NCBI RefSeq assembly: GCF_046630445.1
Contig: NC_092333.1
Span: 4,894,501-4,958,500, forward strand
DNA length: 64,000 bases
Source: Rutidosis leptorrhynchoides
Taxonomy: Eukaryota > Streptophyta > Magnoliopsida > Asterales > Asteraceae
Reading direction: 5' to 3'
The notes below the pieces were generated by a model. It ran no database searches. It was given only the letters and a program-made list of their open reading frames with translations, and was not told the DNA's origin. Positions 45,291 to 58,843 of this stretch are shown in pieces (within the stretch, counting starts at the first letter, position 1; the number at the start of each line of letters is the position of its first letter). Made by a program: the position numbers and the translations under genes.

Positions 45291-45493
45291 AAACACACGC
45301 GAGAATTATTACCACAACACAAAAGCATATTAATAATATCCGCATTACTAATATATACGTTAGTCGACCTATAAACAAGGCACTAACTAAACCCATTCCG
45401 ACCCGAAATCCTACAAGTCCCGCAACAATTTAAGCACACACAAAAGTCTAAGTCTAGGCACCTATCTCAAGTCACCTAAATCCCTTAGACCAT

Positions 45494-45505
45494 GCTCTGA
45501 TACCA
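45494..45505 (-). other. Primer binding site of A2
   Basis: Minus strand TGGTATCAGAGC, followed by ATGGTCTAAGGG as in A1. Confidence 0.92.
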
Positions 45506-45507
45506 CT

Positions 45508-48320
45508 TGTAACAACCCAAACCAAACCACGACAATTCCCGTTAAATTTCACAACATAAAAAAAAAAATTTCTGGTGCAGTTCATTTGCGCGGCGCGCCA
45601 GGTGGGTGCGCGGCGCGCCAAACCACCTGGACAGCCCGCTGTCCCCGGAAGTCAATTTAACGAAAATGTTTGACTAGTTCCCGACATTTTTAGCCAAAAC
45701 GCTTTTAACCATAAATTCATATATATAAAACTAGCACGTTTAATTAATAAAATTGAGTTTACGAAGCGGGGCCCACATCGACCCAAATTACCCTTTAAGT
45801 ATCAAAATACAATTTTTGACCATAAGACTCTCAATACGAAACAAGGCCGAGCATGGAGATTGGGGATACGCTACCCAATCCTAAACAATCCAAAAGCAAG
45901 CCTCTAAAGCAACTATGCAAGTCTTCTAGTCCCCGCGCTTACCCGAGCCAACGTCCGCATGCAATCTATAAAAAGAGTCAACAACGAGAGGGTAAGCTAA
46001 CGCTTAGTGAATGATAATATACTACATACATATATATGCATAAAATGGACACGCCACATAAATAAACAAATACCGCATACCGGAGCGTCCAAGCCTAAAG
46101 GCAAGCTAATCTAAGTATACCATACGATCACTAAGCAACAAGCTAATAATACCATCAATAAGGTAAGTTCACCAACGTCAATGTGAACAACGCCAATAAC
46201 TACCCCCGGAGGGTTAACTACATCATGACAACACAACATTAATCACGAATTAGCAATTCGACAATCATGCAACATATCGTGCATATACCAATAACCGCAA
46301 GTCCACAATAGCTAGCAATACCAAAAGCATATAGTTCATAATTAAATATGCCAATACATAACTCGTACAACCATGGTTAACCAAGTACACAAGAGAACGG
46401 TACATGAAAGTCCGTTGGAGTTTATAACATCCACTAGTGTTACTTACACACCGCGTAATCACTAGTCCCCCGGGTGATGTCTTAAACACCGCGACTAACT
46501 CACCCTTACAACAATGTGGCGTCTTAAACACCGCGACGAATCCACACTTCATTCAATACAATGAGTGGTGTCTTGAACACCGCGACACTTCCACTCCCAT
46601 GACATTGTGGTGTCTTAAACACCGCGACAATACCACAAGTCAATTACACAATGAGTAGTGTCTTAAACACCGCGACAATACTACTCGTCAATTCCACAAT
46701 GAGTAGTGTCTTAAACACCGCGACAATACTACTCGTTTCATAGAACGTGGTGTCTTAAACAACGCGACAATACCACGTTCGTACAACACAATTAAATACA
46801 TTACATACATACACGCATAATTATTCCACTCACAACCACGTGTGATAACGTACACCCAAAATGTGTACTTTGCCAAAGGTAGTCAACCAAAACGCACAAC
46901 CGTGCCAATTGGACCTATGCACAAGTCCATCAAATCCACCTATATGTGAAGTGAGCTCTATAGCCGAGAATCACTTCACCCGACCCGCACCCATCCTACA
47001 CATACATATGCATATAGGATATTAACACTCACCTTGAAGTCTTGAAGAAAGCTTCCAAGTAATCCGCAACTCGCCAATGGAAAATACCTATTCCATTATC
47101 ACAATTACAACAATACAATTAGGATGGATTTACAAACCAACCCAATTCAACACTTAGTGCAATTTCGACCCAATTGCACTTCCAAGCACAAACCGTGCCC
47201 GAACTAACCAATAATCACTAACACAAGTGAGAATGGTCCTAATAAGCCAATTAAACCCGAACTCAAGTGTCAAACACGTGTCATACCCATTTAGACACTT
47301 AAACCCTAATTTTGACCCATAAAGGTCAAAATCTCATTCTCTACCAATTTGACACCAAAACACATTTAACTCGGTTTAATATTCCAACTTAATCCATTTT
47401 AAGTTCATAAACCTCATTAAGTCACCAAATGGGTCATAATCACCACCAAACCCTAATTTGACCCAAAGTCACAATTAGTCAACCAAATACCCTAAAATGG
47501 TTTCCAATACTTCCATAATCACTAATCCAAGTGATTAAACTCATACACAAAGCCTAATCAAGGCCAAACCGTCATCCAACCCAAAACCCGCCAAGTGACA
47601 AGAATAACTAGTCACCATAAACCCATTTCATCATCTAAGAGGTTTTCACAACAAATCAAACTTAAACCCTAACTTGAATATCAAATCACAAGAATGAAAT
47701 TCGGAGTTAGAACTTACCAATACAGCCAAAATGATGCCGTTGACGAGTAGAACAACTTTAAAACCCAAGCTTTGATGAGAATCCAACTCCTTCTTCTCCA
47801 AATCAAGCTCTCTCTCACTAAAAGTGGGTTTCTCTCACTAGGGTTTGAAGAGAGTGTTTTATGAGTGAAATGTGATCCAAACTGATCAAAGGATCAGTTT
47901 TGATGACCCTAAACCGACCCCAAGTGAAAAGACCAAAGTACCCTTCATTTAAAACCTTTAAAAAGGCTGAAAATTGCTTCTGCAGCAATCGGCGCGCCGC
48001 GCCACTTGGTGGGGCGCCGCTCCACTCTGCAGGTCAGATTTCAGAAACTTGTTTTGGCCATAACTTTTTGACCGTAGCTCCGTTTTCGATGAATCAAATA
48101 TCGTTGGAAACGTAATAAGATTTCCTTTCCAATGGTAAGGCTTTGAAACATTAACACCAACTTTATTTGGGGTTGAAAAGATACGTACACTCCTTGTCAC
48201 TTCAGACAATGTCCAGTTTCCTCCAACGTTCGAGCAAGCAACACGTACATGCTTCGTACACTTCATACATGCATAGTACACCATAAATACATTATCTACA
48301 ATAAATATTTGGGTCTTACA
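45508..48320 (-). repeat. A2 5' LTR (2813 bp)
   Basis: Nearly identical to 39735-42546, including the hairpin array (46433-46779) and GC-rich motifs. Confidence 0.96.
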
Positions 48321-48325
48321 CTCCT

Positions 48326-48474
48326 CCTGTGGGTGGAGAATTCTTTTCTTGACTCGTGGTTAGAGAAACGACTTCTCTTCTGTTATAGGGTAGATGAATG
48401 ATTGTCTACATCTCACATACCCCATATATCGCATGTGTAAGATTACGTATTGTTGTTGTTGTTGTAATGGTTGA
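48326..48474 (+). mobile_element. LINE (RTE-like) or SINE 3' tail, right piece
   Basis: Continues after A2: GGTAGATGAATGATTGTCTA, ACATCTCACATACCCC, ending in a (TTG)n tail at 48453-48466, the usual terminus of these elements. Confidence 0.62.
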
Positions 48475-48497
48475 GAATGGTATAAAATAAATTGTTA

Positions 48498-48757
48498 CTT
48501 CCTCCATCCCATCTTAATAGTCAATATTTTCTTTTCTGACTGTTCCAAATTAATAGTCAACTTTCATAAGTAGATAACAATAATCAGTTAAAGTTCTTTT
48601 ATGCCCTTACTTTATTCAAGTGAAAAAAAATGTAGGTAAAAAGTAAGGAGTAAAACTGGAAAGTATACAAAAAGTACAAGTGACAGTAATTTTTACTTAA
48701 ACTGTGTGTTTTGTCTGTGAACTATAAAGTTGATACGAAGGAGTATATAATACATTA
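48498..48757. mobile_element. Stowaway-like MITE
   Basis: Starts TACTTCCTCCATCCCATCTT and ends GATACGAAGGAGTA, the TA-flanked CTCCCTCCG-type terminus typical of Stowaway MITEs; no coding capacity. Confidence 0.7.
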
Positions 48758-48767
48758 TAAATTACTT

Positions 48768-49010
48768 CCTCCGTCCCTATTTAATTATCCCAGACAAAAA
48801 ACACATAGTTTAAGGAAATGTCATAAAAGTACTATACTTTCTGTTTACTTTCCAGTTTTAACCTTTTTTTTGTTCTCCTTTAATCAAATCTACATACATT
48901 AAGAGTGTGATAGAACTTGATCTTTTTATTTTTCTTTATTTATGAAAGTGAACAATTAATTTGAGACATCGTAAAATAGAATACTGGAAAAATAAATTGG
49001 GGACGGATGG
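48768..49010. mobile_element. Stowaway-like MITE
   Basis: Starts TTACTTCCTCCGTCCCTATT; the far end GGGGACGGATGG is partly degraded. Confidence 0.6.
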
Positions 49011-49197
49011 GCTCATCTTCTTTTGCATTGTCCGTGATTCCTCAACATTTAGTCGACACTTTTTATTGGTGGAATATTAGACGGGTGATTTCGAGAGATT
49101 TGATTCATTTGGGACGTCAATTCGGTCGCTTAGGCACATCACTTAGTTTTGTCGAATATTTTTGTTGCATATCTCTGTTGTTCTACATCTTATGTAA

Positions 49198-49454
49198 CTA
49201 TTCCCTTCGTCTCATTTTTATTGTTCAGTATTCTTGTTTAGATGTCTCAAATTGATTGCCCGCTTCTATTAATGGAAAAGAATAATATGGTAAAATTTCT
49301 CTGTACCCTTATTTAATACATGTAAGACAAAAAGATAAGTAAAAAATGAAGGGTATAGCTGAAAAGTAAATAAAAAGTATATGATTTAGTCAGTTTTTCT
49401 TAAACTGTGTGTTTTTGTTTGAAGACAATAGATATAAAATGGACGGAGTATTAT
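49198..49454. mobile_element. Stowaway-like MITE
   Basis: CTATTCCCTTCGTCTCATTT at the left and AAAATGGACGGAGTATTA at the right; shares AAACTGTGTGTTTT with the MITE at 48498. Confidence 0.68.
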
Positions 49455-49782
49455 TTACTTATTTAGACGGATCATTAGTTTGATGAGACGGTTTTGCACT
49501 TTTGCTTATTTATACATAGTTTTTTTCACCGAAAAATAAAATAAAAATCAATAACTTCCTAATAAAGAAAGAAAGAATAATAAAATAAGGGAACATTGGG
49601 AAGTAGTGTTGCGAGTACGTACGATATAGTGCGGGAGTCAGGGTCTGAGTAGACTCATTGACTAGCTTTATCCAAGAAAGAAATCAGCTCGTCAGAATTT
49701 TCAATATATTATCTTAACCTATTCTACGGTATTATTTTTAGATAAATTTTATTTTAATACTCCATACTTAATACTTCTATCC

Positions 49783-49975
49783 ATCTCAATTTAATTTTTC
49801 TTTTTAAGGTATTCTTTCTTTTATGTATATAAAAAATATATAAAAATAATAATAATAATAACTAAAAGTAAGAGATAAAAAATAAAGTAAACAAAAAATA
49901 CAATATGATTGGAACATTTCTTAAATTCTATAATTTTTGTCTTACTACTATTAAAATAGCGCAGAGGGAGTACAT
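49783..49975. mobile_element. Stowaway-like MITE, degraded
   Basis: CTTCTATCCATCTCAATTTA at the left and AAAATAGCGCAGAGGGAGTA at the right, approximate inverted termini. Confidence 0.5.
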
Positions 49976-51027
49976 AGTACTACCACCCAAGTTGCGAAAT
50001 TCAATATTCGAAGAGTAATCGATTCGAACATTGGAAGAAGTAAATCAGGAATTTGAAGATTAATCCATAATTAATCGAATAAGCTTTTCTACATATTAAC
50101 TATTGTACTAAATCTTAAAATTATATGTTTAAATATATAAAATACTGTAAACATAAATTTTAAAATAATTGTCCAACATATACATAATCATTCATTTGTT
50201 GAAAAATATTTGAATCATAATTTAAATTCATATTAACAAATTGTCCAATTTTAACTTTAACCGACTTTAATTTAACAAATCTGATTTGACCCATTAATAA
50301 TGTTGACTGATTAATCAAACGGGGTTTTAAAACTAATATCAATTTGTTCCTTGAAAAATAGTAATCATGAGTAATCGACATTTTTTACAACACAATACCA
50401 CTTTTAAAAGTCGTTGTAAGCTAACACGCATTTACTATTTAGTACTTATTATTTAAAACGGTTAAAAATAATAAAAAAAAATTATTCATGAATACTACTC
50501 CAACTTTTTTCTAAAAAAATATGAAACTATATACAGAGTAACATAAAAGAGAACTTTCATCAAAGAATAAACAACTAAAAGAAATATATAACGAGGATCG
50601 AACCAAATGCAACCTAAGACAGAAATATGAAAAAGCCTAGCTAACCTCAACAAAAAATATAACGAGTACCTCTTAATGAGATATGTTTGTTAGAGTTGAA
50701 ACGCTGTTAACTATTAAATACTTAAATTTATTTTTATATTTTTCCCAAATTATATTCAGAATACAAACAAATATATAAAATTTTTTATTTAATTTAATAT
50801 GTTAATAAAATTAGTTTTACCCAATTCATTTTATTAAACGCCAAAGTAACTCCTACACCATGATCTATAACTAGTACTTTTAACATTTTATACGATCACC
50901 ATAAACTGGTAATCATTTTGTTTAAAATAACTTAGGAGTCACAATATCCTCGTTAATGTATTTTGTTTAAACTACTGTATATCTTTAAAAAAAAAAAATT
51001 GTTTGAACTATACTTAATTAATTGGAC
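49976..51027. other. AT-rich intergenic sequence
   Basis: No gene supported. The 73-codon minus ORF at 50160-50381 has no motif and a composition like its surroundings. Confidence 0.45.
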
Positions 51028-51260
51028 AATGCTAAACGTAGCCCTTAGGGCTACGTTTAAACTTATCAAATTTAAGTTTAAAAACTATGGTTAATTAATT
51101 ACAATGTATAAATATTTCTTTTTTAATATCGACTTTCATTATATAATTTGAGAATTAATGTTATTCATGGCAGGATTTTGTTATATAAATGGAATATAAT
51201 TAAATTTGGTAAGCAAATTTATTATATAATTATAATTAAATTAGGGCTACGTTTAGCATT
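51028..51260. mobile_element. 233-bp MITE with 18-bp perfect terminal inverted repeats
   Basis: AATGCTAAACGTAGCCCT (51028-51045) and its exact reverse complement (51243-51260). The left terminus is followed at once by another inverted copy, making AAACGTAGCCC-TTA-GGGCTACGTTT. No clear TSD, no ORF. Confidence 0.72.
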
Positions 51261-51596
51261 TTCTTAAATTTTGTTCTTTAGCGACTAGTATATGTCATCA
51301 ATTAAGTAAAATCAAATCAATTAAATTAAATAAAATCAAATCAATTAAATTAAAAAGACAATTAATACAAATAACTTTCAATAAATTTCGTTTCTATTTT
51401 TTAAAACTCGGGATGACTCATTATACAACTCAAATTTGCCATCTCCCAAGCAAAAACCTACCACAAAAACTACTTCTAGTCATAAAATATTTAGAAATAC
51501 TAGTAGTTAATTTATCATAACCCGGACCAAGTTGACTCAGTTACTAACTCGCTTGCAGTACACATCTTTCTATCTCTATATATCTGCATCTATATC
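51261..51596. other. SAUR downstream region
   Basis: AT-rich; would contain the 3' UTR of the SAUR gene (minus strand). It includes a direct repeat AAATCAAATCAATTAAATTA at 51310-51350. No obvious polyadenylation signal is singled out. Confidence 0.4.
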
Positions 51597-52016
51597 TCAA
51601 AACACAGATCCATGAAGAAGCGGTTTAGATTCAGACACATAACCCACATGACAACATCTTCTAAAATCTTCTAAATCGACATGCCGGTTCGATTCAGATC
51701 TAGAAACGAACCGGATTATTTCCTCAAACTCGGATTCTTCACATGGAACCGTTAATGGACCGGTATTTGAAAAACCGTATTCTTCTTCAGCTTCCATTAG
51801 AAGCTTCTGGAATATCGGATGGTTTAAATACGTTGCTCGTACGATAAACCGCTTATAATTGATGCCGACGCAAACTGCCACGTGTCCAGACGGAACATCA
51901 CCGGCGATACAACGTCGAGAAGTTGTGAAAGATGACCGACGGCGCCAGCGACGGAGCATTTGACGTACGCGTACAATGTGTTGGATTTTGGTTGATTTTT
52001 CAATCGCCGGTGACAT
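51597..52016 (-). CDS. SAUR-family auxin-responsive protein
   Basis: 139 residues, single exon, ATG at 52016 and TGA at 51597-51599. SAURs are small early auxin-response proteins; the family is best known for inhibiting PP2C.D phosphatases, which keeps plasma-membrane H+-ATPase active and promotes cell expansion. The N terminus is basic (RVRQMLRRWRRRS, 16-28). The SAUR core spans about 39-106: GDVPSGHVAVCVG, KRFIVRATYLNHPIFQKLL, EAEEEYGF and GPLTVPCEE, then FEEIIRFVSRS. A 30-residue C-terminal extension has DLEDFRRCCHVG and ends PLLHGSVF, as in the longer SAUR subgroup. Length and lack of introns are normal for the family. A TATA box lies about 95 bp upstream. Reading frame undamaged. The exact SAUR member cannot be named from sequence alone. 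Confidence 0.96.
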   Translation of the reverse strand: MSPAIEKSTKIQHIVRVRQMLRRWRRRSSFTTSRRCIAGDVPSGHVAVCVGINYKRFIVRATYLNHPIFQKLLMEAEEEYGFSNTGPLTVPCEESEFEEIIRFVSRSESNRHVDLEDFRRCCHVGYVSESKPLLHGSVF

Positions 52017-52108
52017 GATTGCGGTCGTCGGAGATTGAGTTGGAGTTGGAGTTGGTGTGTGTATTTTTGTGTGTGAAGTAAGTTGAACGTTGAAAAAAGA
52101 GAAGTGGT

Positions 52109-52120
52109 GTTTTTATAGGG
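52109..52120 (-). promoter_or_regulatory. SAUR TATA box
   Basis: Minus strand CCCTATAAAAAC. It would place transcription start near 52085 and a 5' UTR of roughly 60-70 nt. No TGTCTC auxin-response element is singled out. Confidence 0.65.
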
Positions 52121-52129
52121 GGGTGGTTG

Positions 52130-53965
52130 TGTGCAAAAAGACTGTATTAGACTTAGGGTTTGTGATATTTACGAAGATCTTGTGGTTTACCACGGGATTG
52201 AAGGGTACTGCTGTTGTCCAGTACATACTTGTTATTTTTTAGTTTTTAATTTTAAATTTTAATTTAATATTTGTAATATATTAGTGCACTATGTAGTCCC
52301 CTAGTAATTACACTAAGATATACGAGTACTACGTATATACTCTATTTTTTTTCTTCCTAAAATAACGAAACCTATTAAAATTAAAATATCTTTATCAATA
52401 GACGAAGGATTCTATAAACTGGTATGATGATTGTTAAGACTCGAAAAGAGAAAATAATCTAGAAAAACCAATACATAGCAAAGTCGATCCGAGCTAAAAC
52501 TAGAACGACCTCAAATACAACCACAACCAATCCACAAAACAACCACAATCTAACAAATCAAACTAACAAGACGACGAACAAACACTAACACAACCTACTA
52601 AAGAGAGACACAACAAAAACCATTAAACCATGAAACCAAAAAACAATCAAATGCAACTAAAAGGGCCATTTACCATTTCTATTATTCGGTGGTGACGTCT
52701 TACCCTCAACCTGTTAATGTACAGTTATGGTGGTAGAAGTAAAAATGATAGTGGATATATCAATTCCCAACTTCAAAACCTAATACTCCGCGGTAGATAC
52801 GTATAATGGTACCTAGAAAGTACTCCATATGTCCCATAATTATTTTCTCACTTTGACTTTTTAAATCTTTCATGTACAACTTTAACTTTTAACTCATTTT
52901 GGATGTCGTATTCGGTTCAAACCGAAACTGAACTGAATTAAAATTCGATTTTCGGTCCGGTTTCAGATTCGATTATGATATTTATTTCGGTTTCGCTTTG
53001 GTATTCGGTTTTGATTTTTATAATCTCAAAACTGGACCGAATAAACTGAAAAATAAAAAACCGGATCGATGAACACCCCTAAGTTGTGTATTTGTCTCGT
53101 ATTCCGGGTACCATTACGTTTTGAATATAATTCGAATTCGAATTTTGCCTTTAAAAAAAATAGAATTCCAGTCGTACACGTACCGAAATGTACTGATTTA
53201 AGAATGGCACAATTATAGGAATCCCGATGAGTCAGGAGATCACTACATTGTTCGTAACAAAAGTAATGCATGGTTGTGATAATTAAATGGTCAAATTAAT
53301 ACTATAAATAGTCTTGATATTGGTTAATTAATGTTATGTAGCCACTAAATGGATGCCCCCAGCCTCATTTACTAATCACTATTATCGTTGATTCTTTCTT
53401 ATCGTTGGTTATTCATATTCCATATTATATGCTACGCAATCATGTTTAATGGACCCTTTTATTACTTATATATGAATATGAATATCAATATCAATCATCA
53501 ATTGGCAGCCAATATAGGTGATCAACACTTTTTTCACATGCTAGTAAAGTCATGTTTTTCATTCTAATGTTCAGAGGATAACTACTAACGAATCGTTGCC
53601 CTAGCGATATCAAATTGACTCTAACTATGAGATTATGAGTTGAATTGAAGTTCAAAAGAAATACTCCATAATATAATTATATTCATCAAGAAATCGTGTT
53701 AGAATTTGCCTTTCTAAAAAAAAAAAGTTTTTGCATTAAAAACATATATATCCAAAAGGTACTTCAATCTTTTTTTAACGCCGGTTGTAAGTCACTGACA
53801 AAAGATCGAACGCGATATCGACATTTATCCACCGTATTATTGTCTTTAGTACGAATCATTACGATACTACCGTCCATCAAAAAGACACTCACAATACGAA
53901 TTCGTACGAGCATCGCGTGTGATAAAAGCCCTAACCTCAACCCACAATCGTTTTAATTAGAGAGG
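52130..53965. other. Intergenic region upstream of SAUR
   Basis: No gene supported. 52440-52640 is CA-rich (ACAACCACAACCAATCCAC). 52910-53070 has degenerate TTCGGT/ACCGAA repeats. The 81-codon minus ORF at 53026-53271 overlaps these repeats and has no motif. Confidence 0.45.
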
Positions 53966-54103
53966 TCATGCTCACACACCAAATTTTGATCCACACACCT
54001 AAGACTTCAGTTACCATTATACCCTTTAAATAAACTTAGGAATATAATTGTAACTATTATGATCAAAAGTATGTATAGATCAAAACTGGGTACGTGAATA
54101 TCA
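53966..54103. mobile_element. Small MITE-like inverted repeat
   Basis: ATGCTCACACACCAAATTTT with GATCCACACACC at the left is an imperfect inverted match of GATCAAAACTGGGTACGTGA plus ATATCAC at the right. About 140 bp, no ORF. Confidence 0.5.
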
Positions 54104-54462
54104 CATCCTTTTTAATTAATGGGATCATATAAGCATTTCACTTCTTGCATATATTGCATAAACTAACATGGGGTACAACCGTATAAGACATGGAGAATAT
54201 TGAATTAATTTAATTTATTAAGTAAGTATTACTATTTGATATTTTCTGTTACTTGACCAGCTTGACTATGGGCTTCAGATATAAGAATGAAGTCCCGACA
54301 AATAATATTGTCTTAGTTATTGATGTTTGATTTTATTAATATTTGCAATACATGATTTAAGAATCTTGTTGGAAAAGGAATCTTGACACATACTGCTTAG
54401 CATCAAGGTAGTAGAGTTCATATCTGTCTCTTCACTATAACCGTTTATATTGATTGAAAATT

Positions 54463-55995
<1,533 letters not shown>

Positions 55996-56240
55996 TTGAA
56001 ACACGAAATGAACACTTAAAATTTGACGTCTCAAAATAGTAATGTGAACATTTGAAATGAGAATGATAGAGTAATTATGATAATGATGAAAACAATAAAA
56101 TAATTAATATAAAGTAATAATAATAATACTCAAAAACAATAATATAATAATATAATAATACTAAAATGTAAACGGTTTAACAATAATTTATAATGAATAA
56201 TAAAATGTAAATGCGTTAGCGTAACGGAGTTGATTTTTTA
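55996..56240. other. AT-rich intergenic sequence
   Basis: Only AAT/ATAATA low-complexity sequence is visible. Confidence 0.5.
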
Positions 56241-56822
56241 CCATCTAGATTACTTTATCCATCATAAACTACATATTAATAAATTATATTGTACAACTAA
56301 ATAATGGATATGTTTGATGGATTAGTACCTTGATACATCATTAGCCTTAACATAATGACAAATCTCTATATGAATGTTGGTGAGGAACTCGGGATATAGT
56401 TTGTCTATGTCTATGCATCAAGTGACATGGAAATTGTTACTAACATGCCTCCGTTAACCACATAATCATAAGTATCCATATCATGTGCTATAACTCTACA
56501 ATTGGCAAACATATAAAAATAACAAACAAGATCATCTAGATTACTTTATCAATCATAAACTACATATTAATAAATTATATTGTACAACTAAATAATGGAT
56601 ATGTTTGATGGATTAGTACCTTGATACATCATTAGCCTTAACATAATGACAAATCTCTATATGAATGTTGGTGAGGAACTCGGGATATAGTTTGTCTATG
56701 TCTATGCATCAAGTGACATGGAAATTGTTACTAACATGCCTCCGTTAACCACATAATCATATGTATCCATATCATGTGCTATAACTCTACAATTGGCAAA
56801 CATATAAAAATAACAAACAAAT
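56241..56822. repeat. Tandem duplication, 291-bp unit
   Basis: CCATCTAGATTACTTTATC at 56241 returns at 56532; the two units differ at only a few bases (e.g. TCCATCAT/TCAATCAT). No ORF. Confidence 0.95.
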
Positions 56823-57621
56823 CTTGTGTATTTGATTTTGTCGGTATGTAGCTTGCAAATGGCTAACATATTTTAAAGATAAAACTTTAAAGTATAGTCA
56901 GTGACGAAATTTAAACTCGATTTTAGATGAGGCGATTGCTCGAAATCAATAATTTTTCATTGATAAAGGGTTACACACTAATAAAAACCTTAATTTTTAG
57001 TAAACATAAATTTTTAATTGACAAATGGGTAAACAATAATAAAAACCTTTTTTTTTTTTTTTTTTTTTTAATTCGGATGGGGCAGATGCCGCTACTAGTC
57101 TTCACTTTATTCCGCCCCTGAATGTAGCTAGTGAGAATTAAGCACGAGTAGTCATGATAGTTTAATTCAGTATCCTCTATAAAGTATATGAAAGATCTCA
57201 AAGAGGGAAAAGTTACTGAGTGGTCTGGTGTACGTGGTTCAAAGTTTTTGTGAGAAAATATTATGTGGAACAATAATACTCCGTAATATAAAATAAGCAA
57301 AAAAGTAATAAATAATAAAAACAACTTGTCACTGTCGTTTAAGAGACTTTGGAGCCTAGACATCGAAAATGGCATTGAAAGGGGAGTGGTGCTCATTCGG
57401 TGTCCTCAAAGTTTGATGTTGGAAGTTACCCTCGACTTTTGAAACTCTTAGAGCTTCAGGAGTGGTATGTTAAATCTAATGTTGTCATTTTGAAACGCCA
57501 AATTTTCGACTTCAAACATCTTCGTTGTAGCGCTTCTTCGTCGATGGTTGTAACACAACACTGAATTCACATATCTTTTACTTTTAATCGGTTTCTCTAT
57601 GCATGTTTGTATATGATCTGA

Positions 57622-57688
<67 letters not shown>

Positions 57689-57700
57689 CTATATCTATAC
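56823..57700. other. Intergenic sequence with possible hAT-like MITE
   Basis: 56896-57122 begins GTCAGTGACGAAATTTAAAC and ends TTCCGCCCCTGA, loosely like hAT-type termini. It contains a 23-base T run at 57048-57069. An (AAT)n microsatellite lies at 57626-57688. No gene supported. Confidence 0.35.
57626..57688. repeat. (AAT)n microsatellite
   Basis: About 21 AAT units. Confidence 0.96.
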
Positions 57701-58009
57701 TATATATAATAAAAAAAACTGAAAATATGTTATTTTAAGTTGCTTCAACTAATCCTAGCCATTCATTAATTAATGATCACTAATCTTGATCATCTATTTT
57801 TTACTAATATTCATTATGACCTCATAATCAATTACCTTACCAAATTACCCTTTTGTCAAAAAAAAAAAAAAATTTGGGCGGCCTCTCATTCTAATTTTAG
57901 GGTCTCAATAATTGGGTCACATTCAACATTTTACAAAAAAAAAAAAAAAAAGAAAAAAAAAAACTCTACAATCCTCTCAACCCATTACACAACTTCGATC
58001 AAATCGCTG

Positions 58010-58192
58010 ATGAACAAATCCGATTCCTTTGTTTCAGAAACGAAAATTGACGCCGATCAAGTTGAGAAATTTAGGAAGGAGTTTGGAGGAATTGGGGGTT
58101 TGGATCAATTAATGCAGATTTCGACACTTAAAGGTGAAATTGTTATTCCGCCTAAACGGAAGCCTGCTGGTAAAGGTGGAAAGAAGAAATAG
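58010..58192 (+). CDS. Hypothetical 60-residue protein with Lys-rich tail
   Basis: ATG at 58010, TAG at 58190-58192. Reads MNKSDSFVSETKIDADQ, then a predicted helical FRKEFGGIGGLDQLMQ and a basic C terminus PPKRKPAGKGGKKK. The longer frame from 57773 passes through A-runs and is unlikely to be coding. GC content and codon variety exceed the flanking sequence, and the ATG is preceded by a C-rich leader-like stretch, so it may be a real small gene or the last exon of one. I do not recognise the family. The Lys tail could bind nucleic acid or act as a nuclear signal; this is speculation. Confidence 0.45.
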   Translation: MNKSDSFVSETKIDADQVEKFRKEFGGIGGLDQLMQISTLKGEIVIPPKRKPAGKGGKKK

Positions 58193-58843
58193 ATTACATA
58201 TGTATGTCTTTGATTTCATGAATTAGTTTATGTTTTTGAAACCCTAATTATTTTGATTATATAATTAGAATTTGGGGATTCTTCTCTTGCTGCATTATAA
58301 ATTATTAATAATCTGTTTTATAGGATTAAAATGCAAATATTTTACGTCTTCTTACAATTTATATGTGAACCTATTTATTACACGCAGTACGAAAATATAA
58401 GTATGATAACCTTATTTAGAATAACAATCATCCATTAATTACTAAAAGAAATCCTGTACTTGTGGCTCTCATTTAAGATATACTTGATCAGAAAGTATGT
58501 TGCATTTTAGTGTGATTAATTTGATGTTAAAATATCTAATTGAATTGATGTTGTTTAAGTATGAGTTCTGCTTGTTTTGTGCTTATAATGCTGTAAAAGC
58601 TTCATATATACTAATGTAGTCTTTCTCCGTGCATCTGTAGTATAAACTATATACCGTGGAGAAAGAATTGCACTTTATAATCACTAAGAGAAACCCGATA
58701 TAGTATGATGAGGAACGAAATAGTATGATGCTACAAATAAACACACACAGCTTCCCAAAAAAATCCAATTTCAAAAATTACATCAATTTACACGGTTGTA
58801 ACTAATAGGGTTTCATTTGGGCGGGTCAATTCTGAGTTGAATG
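58193..58843. other. Intergenic sequence
   Basis: AT-rich, no supported gene; would include any 3' UTR of the small ORF. Confidence 0.45.

Larger units (their letters stand above)
39735..48320 (-). mobile_element. Element A2: young gag-only LTR retrotransposon
   Basis: LTRs 39735-42546 and 45508-48320 differ by eye at only about eight positions in 2.8 kb. Perfect TSD CTCCT at 39730-39734 and 48321-48325. The interior (2961 bp) has primer site, gag-like ORF, non-coding hairpin-rich region and polypurine tract; no pol motif. It is the same superfamily of elements as A1 (gag, PPT and LTR end conserved) but with different palindromes and LTR hairpin loops. Near-identical LTRs show recent movement despite having no enzymes of its own. 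Confidence 0.95.

Noticed and set aside
50160..50381. Minus-strand 73-codon ORF
   Set aside because: AT-rich composition, no motif, no neighbouring signals.
57690..57760. Helitron 5' end (TCTATACTATATATAATAAA)
   Set aside because: Only the short AT-rich start resembles a Helitron; no CTRR 3' end with hairpin was identified.
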